From positions 1 to 55,858 of the forward strand of contig NZ_WWGX01000073.1 in assembly GCF_009862265.1 (NCBI RefSeq): a DNA stretch of 55,858 nucleotides, in the 5' to 3' direction. Position numbers and translations under genes: made by a program. Source of the DNA: Streptomyces sp. SID8352. Its GTDB lineage: Bacteria > Actinomycetota > Actinomycetes > Streptomycetales > Streptomycetaceae. Every line of letters starts with the position of its first letter. The stretch's first letter is position 1. Shown piece after piece: positions 21,136 to 28,815 of the stretch. A model generated the notes under the pieces. The model made no database searches, was not told the DNA's origin, and worked only from the letters and a program-made list of their open reading frames with translations.

Positions 21136-22338
21136 TCAGTCCGCCCGGCCGGGCCAGGGCGTGAACCGGGCGCACTCGACGGGGTCGTCCTCCTCGTCCA
21201 GGGCGTACAGCCCGGCGGTCGAGAGGCGGCCGCGCTGCCAGCGCAGCAGGGTGTCGGTCAGCCCCTGCTCCAGCGGCGGTCCCTGGTCGGCGTGGCGGGG
21301 CCAGACGGTCAGCGGCCAGGCGTCGGGGTCGTCGCCCGTGGTGAGCCAGCCGAGGTGGTCGCCTTCGACGGTGTGGGCGAAGGGCAGGAATCCGCCGGGC
21401 CGGGGCCAGGTGACGAGCGGGAAGTCCTCCGGGTCGTCGGCCCGCAGCACCTCGTACCCCGCCAGGATCTCCTCGGCGTGGGTCGCCAGGTCCCGGCCGG
21501 GGGCGCCCAGCGGCGGGGGGAAGCAGAGCCATCGGTTCCAGCAGCCCGCCCCGTACGTCTCCATCAGCCGCACGTACTCCCCGGGGAGGGCGAGGCCCAG
21601 CGCCCCGCTCGTCCGCTCCCAGTCACCGTCCCCCAGGTGGGGGCGCGCGGGTGGCGGGGTCAGCAGACGCAGGGCGTCGAGGCCGGTGCCGGTCTCCAGG
21701 GCGACGCGCCGCTCGCCCTCGGTGAGGCGCGGCGGCACCGGTTCCGGCGGGGTCCAGGGGGCGGCCGCCGGCAGGAAGGCGGTGCGCCCGAAGACGCCGG
21801 GCAGGGGGCGGACCGGCGCGGCGGGGTCCGGGTCGGCGCGGACGGCCTGCCGCAGATACGCGGTGAGCGTGAGGTCGTACGCCTGCCAGGGGGCCGGTGT
21901 GCCGCCGGGGACGCCGTCCCGGTGCCGGACGACGACCGTCCACGCGTCGGGGTCGGCGGAGACGGAGGTGTCCCAGAAGAGGACGTCGGTGGCACGGGTG
22001 TACCCCCAGGCCAGCAGCCCGCCCGGCTCGGGATGGACGGGGCGGTGCTCCCCGGCGGGCAGTTCGCGCCGGGCGATGCGGGTCTCGCGGTGGATCGCGC
22101 GCAGCCAGTCGCCGTAGTCGAAGCGGCCGTCCTGGGCGCAGGGAACGTGGATCCAGAGGAAGCGCCCGAAGTCCAGGGGGCCGTACCGGTCCGCGAGCCG
22201 CCGGTAGTCGCCCGGGAGCCGTGTGCCGAGCCATGCCTCGACCGCCGCCCAGTCCACGGGCACGGCGGCGGGCGGCCGCTCGGCGGACGGCTCGGCGAAC
22301 TCGGCGATGTCGGTGGTGTCGGCGGTGTCGGCGTCCAC
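21136..22338 (-). CDS. Protein with two SMI1/KNR4-like domains, 400 aa
   Basis: Two copies of the SMI1/KNR4 (SUKH) fold are visible. The first spans about residues 28-170 (WAAVEAWLGTRLPGDYRRLA, YGPLDFGRFLWIHVP). The second spans about 235-375 (WERTSGALGLALPGEYVRLM, YGAGCWNRWLCFPPP, then DFPLVTWPRPGGFLPFAHTV). SUKH domains are common immunity modules against contact-dependent toxins and also bind diverse proteins. No toxin gene is adjacent here. The GTG at 22338 follows GGAGG. It could be a general SUKH protein rather than an immunity protein. Confidence 0.78.
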   Translation of the reverse strand: MDADTADTTDIAEFAEPSAERPPAAVPVDWAAVEAWLGTRLPGDYRRLADRYGPLDFGRFLWIHVPCAQDGRFDYGDWLRAIHRETRIARRELPAGEHRPVHPEPGGLLAWGYTRATDVLFWDTSVSADPDAWTVVVRHRDGVPGGTPAPWQAYDLTLTAYLRQAVRADPDPAAPVRPLPGVFGRTAFLPAAAPWTPPEPVPPRLTEGERRVALETGTGLDALRLLTPPPARPHLGDGDWERTSGALGLALPGEYVRLMETYGAGCWNRWLCFPPPLGAPGRDLATHAEEILAGYEVLRADDPEDFPLVTWPRPGGFLPFAHTVEGDHLGWLTTGDDPDAWPLTVWPRHADQGPPLEQGLTDTLLRWQRGRLSTAGLYALDEEDDPVECARFTPWPGRAD

Positions 22339-22411
22339 GGGGCCTCCGGGGGTCGGTGGTGACGGCGCCGATTCTCCCGCCCGGCGGTGGGCCCCGGACG
22401 GCGGGGCGGGT

Positions 22412-22753
22412 GTGCCGGGGCCCGGGCGGCGACCGCCGGGGTTCCGGCGGGCCGGGACGGCACGGGCTCCGGCCGCCGCCCTCGCCGAGGGCCGGGAGCC
22501 GGCGGTGCTGGTCCTCGCCCGCGCGCCGTCCGGGGAGCGGGTGCGGACCGGGACGGACCGGGCCGTGGCGGCCCACCGCCTCACGATGGCCCTGGTGGAC
22601 GGCCCGCGCCCGGTGGCCGACCCCCGGGGCACGGCCCCCGCGGCGGGCCGCCTGCTCGCCGACCAGGTCCGCGCCCTCATGACGGAGCACGGCCCCACCC
22701 GCGCCCGGCCGGCACCCCCGCCCCGCTCCCGCACCCCCGGGAACAACCGCTGA
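22412..22753 (+). CDS. Possible small CDS or gene remnant before argC
   Basis: The frame from a GTG at 22412 has nearly all codons ending in G or C over residues 25-95 (LAEGREPAVLVLARAPSGER, then VAAHRLTMALVDGPRPVADP, then GRLLADQVRALMTEHG), which looks coding in this genome. The flanks are Pro/Arg-rich and unlike protein. No family is recognised and the start is uncertain. It could be a decayed gene. It occupies most of the 550-bp space between the SMI1 gene and the argC promoter. Confidence 0.3.
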   Translation: MPGPGRRPPGFRRAGTARAPAAALAEGREPAVLVLARAPSGERVRTGTDRAVAAHRLTMALVDGPRPVADPRGTAPAAGRLLADQVRALMTEHGPTRARPAPPPRSRTPGNNR

Positions 22754-22834
22754 CACCCCGCCGCGCCGGTCCCTTTCCCGACCGGCTGCGCCGGAGGACC
22801 CACCGCAGGTCCGGCACGGCCGTGCCGGAACTCG

Positions 22835-22863
22835 TTGCATAAACCTGCGTCGGTACGTATAGT
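22835..22863 (+). promoter_or_regulatory. argC promoter with candidate ARG box
   Basis: TTGCAT (22835-22840) and TATAGT (22858-22863) are spaced by 17 bases, a strong vegetative promoter. TTGCATAAAC and CTGC inside it resemble ArgR half-sites (TGCAT), as at the argH promoter. Repression by arginine-bound ArgR is expected from the established role of the regulator encoded in this operon. Confidence 0.6.
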
Positions 22864-22890
22864 CATGCCATCGAGGAGGAGGGTTTTCTC

Positions 22891-23919
22891 ATGGCGGTAC
22901 GTGCGGCGGTTGCCGGGGCCAGTGGGTACGCGGGAGGGGAGCTGCTGCGTCTGCTGCTCGCGCACCCCGGGGTCGAGATCGGCGCCCTGACCGGGAACTC
23001 CAACGCGGGACAGCCGCTCGGTGCGCTCCAGCCGCATCTGGCGCCGCTGGCCGACCGCGTGCTGGAGCCCACCACGACCGAGGTCCTCGCCGGGCACGAC
23101 GTGGTCTTCCTCGCCCTGCCGCACGGCCAGTCCGCCGCCGTCGCGGAACAGCTCGGCCCGGATGTGCTCGTCGTCGACATGGGCGCCGACTTCCGGCTGA
23201 AGGACGCCGCCGACTGGGAGAGGTTCTACGGCTCCCCGCACGCCGGCACCTGGCCCTACGGCCTTCCCGAACTGCCGGGCGCCCGCGCCGCGCTGGAGGG
23301 GTCCAAGCGCATCGCGGTGCCCGGTTGCTACCCGACCGCCGTCACCCTGGCGCTGTTCCCGGCCTACGCCGCCGCCCTCGCCGAGCCGGAGGCCGTGATC
23401 GTCGCCGCCTCCGGCACCTCCGGCGCGGGCAAGGCGGCCAAGCCGCACCTGCTGGGCAGCGAGGTCATGGGCTCCATGTCGCCCTACGGCGTCGGCGGCG
23501 GCCACCGCCACACCCCGGAGATGATCCAGAACCTCGGCGCGGTGGCGGGCGAGCCGGTCACCGTCTCCTTCACCCCGACGCTCGCCCCCATGCCCCGGGG
23601 CATCCTCGCCACCTGCACCGCCACGGCGAAGCCCGGCGTCACCGCCGAGGCCGTCCGCGCCGCCTACGAGAAGGCGTACGCCGACGAGCCGTTCGTCCGC
23701 CTCCTGCCCGAGGGCCAGTGGCCGGCGACGGCGTCCGTCCACGCTTCCAACGCCGTTCAGGTACAGGTCGCGTACGACGCCGCCACGCACCGGATCATCG
23801 CCATCAGCGCCATCGACAACCTGACCAAGGGCACCGCGGGCGGTGCCGTCCAGAGCATGAATCTCGCCCTCGGCCTCGACGAGGCCACCGGGCTGACGAC
23901 GATCGGAGTCGCGCCGTGA
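22891..23919 (+). CDS. argC: N-acetyl-gamma-glutamyl-phosphate reductase, 342 aa
   Basis: This is step 3 of arginine synthesis: NADPH reduction of N-acetylglutamyl phosphate to the semialdehyde. The nucleotide motif GASGYAGGELLRLL is at the start. The catalytic Cys is in VPGCYPTAVTLALF, and the C-terminal catalytic block includes GGGHRHTPEM. Length is typical. The ATG follows GAGGAGGAG strongly. It is first in argCJBDR; its TGA overlaps the argJ GTG. Confidence 0.97.
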   Translation: MAVRAAVAGASGYAGGELLRLLLAHPGVEIGALTGNSNAGQPLGALQPHLAPLADRVLEPTTTEVLAGHDVVFLALPHGQSAAVAEQLGPDVLVVDMGADFRLKDAADWERFYGSPHAGTWPYGLPELPGARAALEGSKRIAVPGCYPTAVTLALFPAYAAALAEPEAVIVAASGTSGAGKAAKPHLLGSEVMGSMSPYGVGGGHRHTPEMIQNLGAVAGEPVTVSFTPTLAPMPRGILATCTATAKPGVTAEAVRAAYEKAYADEPFVRLLPEGQWPATASVHASNAVQVQVAYDAATHRIIAISAIDNLTKGTAGGAVQSMNLALGLDEATGLTTIGVAP

Positions 23920-25067
23920 GTGTGACGGCAGCACAGGGATTCACGGCGGCGGGGATCGCCGCCGGGATCAAGGAGAGCGGCAACCCCGACCTGGCCCTCG
24001 TGGTCAACACCGGCCCCCGCCGCGCCGCCGCGGGCGTCTTCACCTCCAACCGCGTCAAGGCCGCGCCCGTCCTCTGGTCCGAGCAGGTCCTCAAGGGCGG
24101 CGAGGTGACCGCCGTCGTCCTCAACTCCGGCGGCGCCAACGCCTGCACCGGCCCCAAGGGCTTCCAGGACACCCATGCCACCGCCGAGCGGGCCGCCGCG
24201 GTCCTCGGCACCGGCGCGGGCCAGGTCGCCGTCTGCTCCACCGGGCTGATCGGCGTCCTGCTCCCGATGGACAAGCTGCTCCCCGGCGTGGAGAGCGCGG
24301 CCGCGCAGCTCTCCGAGCACGGCGGCGAGAAGGCCGCCATCGCCATCAAGACCACCGACACCGTGCACAAGACGTCCGTCGTCACCCGGGACGGCTGGAC
24401 GGTCGGCGGCATGGCCAAGGGCGCCGGCATGCTCGCCCCCGGCCTCGCCACCATGCTCGTCGTCCTCACCACCGACGCCGACCTCGGCGGCGACGTCCTG
24501 GACGCGGCGCTGCGGGACGCCACCCGGGTCACCTTCGACCGCGTCGACTCCGACGGCTGCATGTCCACCAACGACACGGTGCTCCTGCTCGCCTCCGGCG
24601 CCTCCGGCGTCACCCCCGGGCAGGCCGACTTCGCCGAGGCCGTGCGCGCCGTCTGCGACGACCTCGGGCAGCAGCTCGTCCGGGACGCCGAGGGCGCCAG
24701 CAAGGACATCCGGATCGAGGTCGTCAACGCCGCGACCGAGGACGACGCCGTCGAGGTGGGCCGCTCCATCGCCCGCAACAACCTGCTCAAGTGCGCCATC
24801 CACGGCGAGGACCCCAACTGGGGCCGGGTGCTGTCCGCCATCGGCACCACCTCCGCCGCCTTCGAACCGGACCGGCTGGCCGTCGCCATCAACGGCGTGT
24901 GGGTCTGCAAGGACGGCGGGGTGGGCGAGGACCGCGAGCTCGTCGACATGCGCTACCGCGAGGTGCACATCGTCGCCGACCTCGCCGCCGGCGACGCCAC
25001 CGCGACGATCTGGACCAACGACCTCACCGCCGACTACGTCCACGAGAACAGCGCGTATTCCTCATGA
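23916..25067 (+). CDS. argJ: Bifunctional ornithine acetyltransferase/N-acetylglutamate synthase, 383 aa
   Basis: ArgJ transfers the acetyl group from N-acetylornithine to glutamate and so recycles it. The proenzyme cuts itself before a Thr; the site is MAKGAGMLAPGLATMLVVLT, with the nucleophile in ATML. Conserved blocks NSGGANACTG, DGCMSTNDTV and HGEDPNWGRV are present. The GTG start lies in the GTGA shared with argC. The 383-aa length is normal. Its presence implies a cyclic acetyl pathway. Confidence 0.97.
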   Translation: MSVTAAQGFTAAGIAAGIKESGNPDLALVVNTGPRRAAAGVFTSNRVKAAPVLWSEQVLKGGEVTAVVLNSGGANACTGPKGFQDTHATAERAAAVLGTGAGQVAVCSTGLIGVLLPMDKLLPGVESAAAQLSEHGGEKAAIAIKTTDTVHKTSVVTRDGWTVGGMAKGAGMLAPGLATMLVVLTTDADLGGDVLDAALRDATRVTFDRVDSDGCMSTNDTVLLLASGASGVTPGQADFAEAVRAVCDDLGQQLVRDAEGASKDIRIEVVNAATEDDAVEVGRSIARNNLLKCAIHGEDPNWGRVLSAIGTTSAAFEPDRLAVAINGVWVCKDGGVGEDRELVDMRYREVHIVADLAAGDATATIWTNDLTADYVHENSAYSS

Positions 25068-26023
25068 GCACCCGCAAGCACACCGCCCTGCCGAAGGCCC
25101 GCATCCTCATCGAAGCCCTGCCCTGGCTCACCCGCCACCACGGCCGCACCGTCGTCATCAAGTTCGGCGGCAACGCCATGGTGAACGAGGACCTCAAGGC
25201 CGCCTTCGCCCAGGACGTCGTCTTCCTGCGCCACGCCGGGCTCAAACCCGTCGTCGTGCACGGCGGCGGCCCGCAGATCAGCGCCGCCCTCGACCGGCAC
25301 GGCATCGTCAGCGAGTTCAAGTCCGGCCTGCGCGTCACCACCGAGGAGGCCATGGACGTCGTGCGCATGGTGCTCGCCGGGCAGGTGCAGCGCGAGCTGG
25401 TCGGGCTGCTCAACCAGCACGGCCCGTTCGCCGTCGGGCTCACCGGCGAGGACGCGCACACCATCACCGCCACCCGGCACCGGCCCGAGATCGACGGCGA
25501 ACGCGTCGACATCGGCCGGGTCGGTGAGATCACCGCGATCGACACCGGCGCCATCGAGGCGCTGCTCGCCGACGGCCGCATCCCGGTCGTCTCCTCGATC
25601 GCCCGCTCGCAGGACGACGGCCACGTCTACAACGTCAACGCCGACACGGCGGCCGCGGCACTCGCCGCGGCGCTGGGTGCCGAGACGCTCATGGTCCTCA
25701 CCGACGTCGAGGGCCTCTACGAGGACTGGCCGGAGTCGGACGAGGTGATCAGCCGCCTCACCGCCGCCGAGCTGGAGGACCTGCTGCCCGACCTGTCGGC
25801 CGGCATGGTGCCGAAGATGGAGGGGTGCCTGCACGCCGTGCGCAACGGCGTCACCACCGCCCGCGTCATCGACGGCCGGGTCCCGCACTCGATCCTGCTG
25901 GAGATCTTCACCGACGAGGGCATCGGCACCATGGTCGTGCCCGACGGGGCCGGGGAGCGGGGCGCCACCGGGCGGAACGAACCGAACGAACCCAACGAAC
26001 CGAACGAGCAGGGGGAGTCGTGA
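25064..26023 (+). CDS. argB: Acetylglutamate kinase, 319 aa
   Basis: ArgB phosphorylates N-acetylglutamate and is the usual arginine-inhibited step. Visible motifs are VVIKFGGNAM, VVHGGGPQIS and NVNADTAAAALA of the amino acid kinase fold, with GMVPKMEGCLHAV near the C-terminus. An N-terminal helix (PKARILIEALPWLTRHHG) is typical of arginine-sensitive hexameric forms. The last 25 residues are unusual: a NEPNEPNEPNEQ run encoded by a 9-bp tandem repeat (about 25974-26010). It overlaps argJ (ATGA) and argD (GTGA). Confidence 0.97.
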   Translation: MSTRKHTALPKARILIEALPWLTRHHGRTVVIKFGGNAMVNEDLKAAFAQDVVFLRHAGLKPVVVHGGGPQISAALDRHGIVSEFKSGLRVTTEEAMDVVRMVLAGQVQRELVGLLNQHGPFAVGLTGEDAHTITATRHRPEIDGERVDIGRVGEITAIDTGAIEALLADGRIPVVSSIARSQDDGHVYNVNADTAAAALAAALGAETLMVLTDVEGLYEDWPESDEVISRLTAAELEDLLPDLSAGMVPKMEGCLHAVRNGVTTARVIDGRVPHSILLEIFTDEGIGTMVVPDGAGERGATGRNEPNEPNEPNEQGES

Positions 26024-27228
26024 GCAACGAGGAACTCACCACGCGGTGGCAGGGCGCGCTGATGAACAACTACGGCACGCCGCGCCTGCCCCTGGTCCGC
26101 GGCGAGGGCAGCAGGCTCTGGGACGCCGACGGCACCGAGTACCTCGACTTCGTCGGCGGCATCGCGGTCAACGCCCTCGGCCACGCCCACCCGGCGGTCG
26201 TCGAGGCCGTCTCCCGGCAGATCGCCTCCCTCGGCCACGTCTCCAACCTCTACGTCGCCGAGCAGCCGGTCGCCCTGGCCGAGCGACTCCTCCAGCTCTT
26301 CGGCCGCGACGGCAAGGTCTTCTTCTGCAACTCCGGCGCCGAGGCCAACGAGAGCGCCTTCAAGATCGGCCGGCTGACCGGCCGGCCCCGCATGGTGGCC
26401 ACCCAGGGCGGCTTCCACGGGCGCACCATGGGCTCCCTGGCCCTGACCGGCCAGCCCGGCAAGCAGGAGCCGTTCCTGCCGCTGCCCGGCGACGTCACCC
26501 ATGTGCCCTACGGCGACCCGCAGGCGCTGGCCGCCGCGGTCACCGAGGAGACCGCCCTGGTGATCCTCGAACCGGTCCAGGGCGAGAACGGCGTGATCGT
26601 CCCGCCGCCCGGCTATCTCAAGGCCGCCCGCGCCATCACCGCCGCCACCGGCGCCCTGCTGGTCCTCGACGAGGTGCAGACCGGCGTCGGCCGTACCGGG
26701 CACTGGTTCGAGTACCAGGCCCACGAGGGCGTCCTGCCCGACGTGGTCACCCTCGCCAAGGGGCTCGGCGGCGGGCTGCCGCTCGGCGCCACCGTCGCCT
26801 TCGGCCGGGCCGCGGAGCTGTTCGGGCCCGGTCACCACGGGACGACCTTCGGCGGCAACCCCGTCGCCTGCGCCGCCGGGCTCGCCGTCCTCGACACCAT
26901 CGCGGGCGAGGGGCTGCTGGAGAACGTCAAGCGCCAGAGCGCGGAGCTGCGCGGCGGGATCGAGGGCCTCGGCCACCCGCTGGTCGCCCATGTCCGGGGC
27001 GCGGGCCTGCTCCTCGGTATGGTGCTCACCGAGCCGCTCGCGCCGCAGGTGCTCCAGGCGGCTCAGGACGCCGGTTTCCTCGTGAACGCGCCCGCCCCCG
27101 ACGTCGTACGGCTGATGCCCGCGCTGAACCTCGGCGACGACGCGGTGGCGGCCTTCCTCGGGGCCCTGCCCGGCATCCTGGACCAGGCCCAGCAGGCCGC
27201 CCACGGGGACGGACGATCCGGAGAATGA
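26020..27228 (+). CDS. argD: Acetylornithine aminotransferase, 402 aa
   Basis: This class III PLP aminotransferase converts N-acetylglutamate semialdehyde to N-acetylornithine. Seen are FVGGIAVNALGHAHP, FFCNSGAEANESAFK, LDEVQTGVGRTG with the PLP-binding Asp, and VVTLAKGLGGGLPLG with the Schiff-base lysine. Length is typical. The GTG at 26020 lies in the GTGA shared with argB, and GGGGGAG precedes it. Confidence 0.96.
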   Translation: MSNEELTTRWQGALMNNYGTPRLPLVRGEGSRLWDADGTEYLDFVGGIAVNALGHAHPAVVEAVSRQIASLGHVSNLYVAEQPVALAERLLQLFGRDGKVFFCNSGAEANESAFKIGRLTGRPRMVATQGGFHGRTMGSLALTGQPGKQEPFLPLPGDVTHVPYGDPQALAAAVTEETALVILEPVQGENGVIVPPPGYLKAARAITAATGALLVLDEVQTGVGRTGHWFEYQAHEGVLPDVVTLAKGLGGGLPLGATVAFGRAAELFGPGHHGTTFGGNPVACAAGLAVLDTIAGEGLLENVKRQSAELRGGIEGLGHPLVAHVRGAGLLLGMVLTEPLAPQVLQAAQDAGFLVNAPAPDVVRLMPALNLGDDAVAAFLGALPGILDQAQQAAHGDGRSGE

Positions 27229-27235
27229 GTCGACG

Positions 27236-27775
27236 ATGAGCCAGGCGCAGGACCACGAGCAGACCGCCGGGCCTGCCGTACCGCAGACCCGCACCGCACG
27301 CCACCGCCGGATCGTGGACATCCTCAACCGGCAGGCGGTGCGCTCCCAGAGCCAGTTGGCGAAGCTGCTCGCGGACGACGGCCTGACCGTCACGCAGGCG
27401 ACGCTCTCACGGGACCTGGACGAGCTGAACGCGGTGAAGATCCGCAACCCCGACGGCGACCTGATCTACGCGGTGCCCAGCGAGGGCGGCTTCCGTACGC
27501 CCCGGGCGCCGCTGGGCGGGTCGGTGAAGGAGGAGCGGATGCGCAGGCTCTCCGCGGAGCTGCTGATCTCCGCGGAGGCGTCCGCCAACCTCGTGGTCCT
27601 GCGCACCCCGCCGGGTGCCGCCCAGTTCCTCGCCTCGGCCATCGACCAGGCGGAGCTGCACGACATCCTCGGCACCATCGCCGGGGACGACACCGTGCTG
27701 CTGATCAGCAGGGAGCCGACCGGCGGGCAGGCGCTGGCCGACCACCTCCTGCGGCTGGCCCAGAACGACCACTGA
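27236..27775 (+). CDS. argR: Arginine repressor, 179 aa
   Basis: ArgR is the hexameric arginine-dependent repressor. The N-terminal winged helix is residues 20-85 (TARHRRIVDILNRQAVRSQS, VTQATLSRDLDELNAVKIRN). The C-terminal domain that binds arginine and forms the hexamer includes RTPPGAAQFLASAIDQAELH and ILGTIAGDDTVLLISREP, with the GTxAGDDT ligand loop. It is seven bases after argD, so it represses its own operon, and likely argH through the boxes at 28759-28785. Function is well established for the family; the targets are inferred. Confidence 0.96.
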   Translation: MSQAQDHEQTAGPAVPQTRTARHRRIVDILNRQAVRSQSQLAKLLADDGLTVTQATLSRDLDELNAVKIRNPDGDLIYAVPSEGGFRTPRAPLGGSVKEERMRRLSAELLISAEASANLVVLRTPPGAAQFLASAIDQAELHDILGTIAGDDTVLLISREPTGGQALADHLLRLAQNDH

Positions 27776-27826
27776 GCGGCCGGGTGCGGCGCCCCGTCCA
27801 GGCCCGGGCGTGGCGCCCCGCTCAGT
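27771..27826. terminator. Convergent inverted repeat spanning both stop codons
   Basis: ACTGAGCGG (27771-27779) pairs with CCGCTCAGT (27818-27826), and GGCGCC copies inside extend the pairing. It contains the argR stop and the stop of the convergent L,D-transpeptidase gene. It probably terminates both. Confidence 0.55.
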
Positions 27827-28526
27827 AGCGGGTGACGGCCGTGGCTCCGTCCCCGGTGCCGATGGCGATGTGCGGGCGGGCCGCCGGGCTCGCCCAGCGC
27901 AGCAGCCGCCGCATCGCCTCGGCCGGTACGGACACGCATCCGGCGGTCGCCCCCCGCCCGTCGACGTGCAGGAAGATGCCCGCGCCGCGCCCGCGCACCG
28001 GGTGGCGGTAGTTGAAGCCGACGACGAGGGCGTGGGCGTACTGCGCCGGATAGCCGGCCAGCCGCTCGGCCTCCCCGGCGCGGCAGTCGGCGGGCAGCGG
28101 CGCGGCCCAGCGGTTGTAGGAGCGGGACGCGTTGTCCTGGCACCACCAGGAGTCCTCGCGCACCGGCCGGTAGGGGTACACCGTGCCGGGCGGCGCCGGG
28201 GCGGTGCCGAAGGCGAACGGCAGCCCGTACAGCCCGGTGGGGGTGGTCTCCGTGCCCTGGCGGCGGGTCGCGCCGTCGGCCAGCCCGTTCGCCCCGAAGC
28301 GGGCGGGCGCGGTACCGGCCTGGACCCATCCGCCGTCGCGGCGGTCCCACCAGGTGAGCGTGCCGGTCGTGGAGGCGGTCCGCGCGGCCACCGCCGTGAT
28401 GAGCTGGTCGCCGCCTCCGGTGTCCGCCATCCGGTACGGCAGCGGTGGCTCCCCGGCGGCCCGGGCGGGGGCGGCGGCGAGCAGCAGGGAGGCGGACACC
28501 AGGACGGACAGGGCACCGGGGCGCAT
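27822..28526 (-). CDS. L,D-transpeptidase-family secreted protein, 234 aa
   Basis: A signal peptide (MRPGALSVLVSASLLLAAAP) precedes a YkuD-like catalytic domain. The active-site block is GIFLHVDGRGATAGCVSVPA, with His in FLHVDG, then Gly-Cys with the catalytic Cys and Ser in the expected places. These enzymes form 3-3 cross-links or attach proteins in peptidoglycan, acting outside the membrane. The ATG at 28526 is a normal signal-peptide start. It stands alone between the arg operon and argH and is convergent with argR. Confidence 0.83.
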   Translation of the reverse strand: MRPGALSVLVSASLLLAAAPARAAGEPPLPYRMADTGGGDQLITAVAARTASTTGTLTWWDRRDGGWVQAGTAPARFGANGLADGATRRQGTETTPTGLYGLPFAFGTAPAPPGTVYPYRPVREDSWWCQDNASRSYNRWAAPLPADCRAGEAERLAGYPAQYAHALVVGFNYRHPVRGRGAGIFLHVDGRGATAGCVSVPAEAMRRLLRWASPAARPHIAIGTGDGATAVTRY

Positions 28527-28749
28527 GGCTCGGACGGTAGACGGGGGCGGCGGCGACGGCAGCCCGGGGACGTCCGTTCGGGCCCGTGGCCGTGTGGTCC
28601 TTCCCGGTGACGCGGGCGTCGGGGGCGTCGTCCGCGTCGCGGAGCGCCGGGCGTGCGGTCCCGGTCGTCCTCGTGGGCCGGGGAGAGGACGGCGGATCCG
28701 CGGATGTCACGGACGGAGGGGAGTCCGCAGGCCGGCCCCGCGCGGCAAA

Positions 28750-28785
28750 TTGACGAAACATGCAGTGTTCTGCATAATCATGCAG
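28750..28785 (+). promoter_or_regulatory. argH promoter with overlapping ARG box
   Basis: TTGACG (28750-28755) and CATAAT (28773-28778) are spaced by 17 bases. ATGCAG (28760), CTGCAT (28770) and ATGCAG (28780) alternate in direction with four-base gaps. They form two overlapping dyads over the spacer and -10. This matches an ArgR operator and fits repression by arginine. Confidence 0.7.
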
Positions 28786-28815
28786 GCCATGTCGGTACGG
28801 TGAGGAGCGCAACCA

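Noticed and set aside
21136..23934. 932-aa reading frame covering the SMI1 gene and antisense to argC.
   Set aside because: Only the last 400 residues show domain character; the rest is antisense to argC and the intergenic region.
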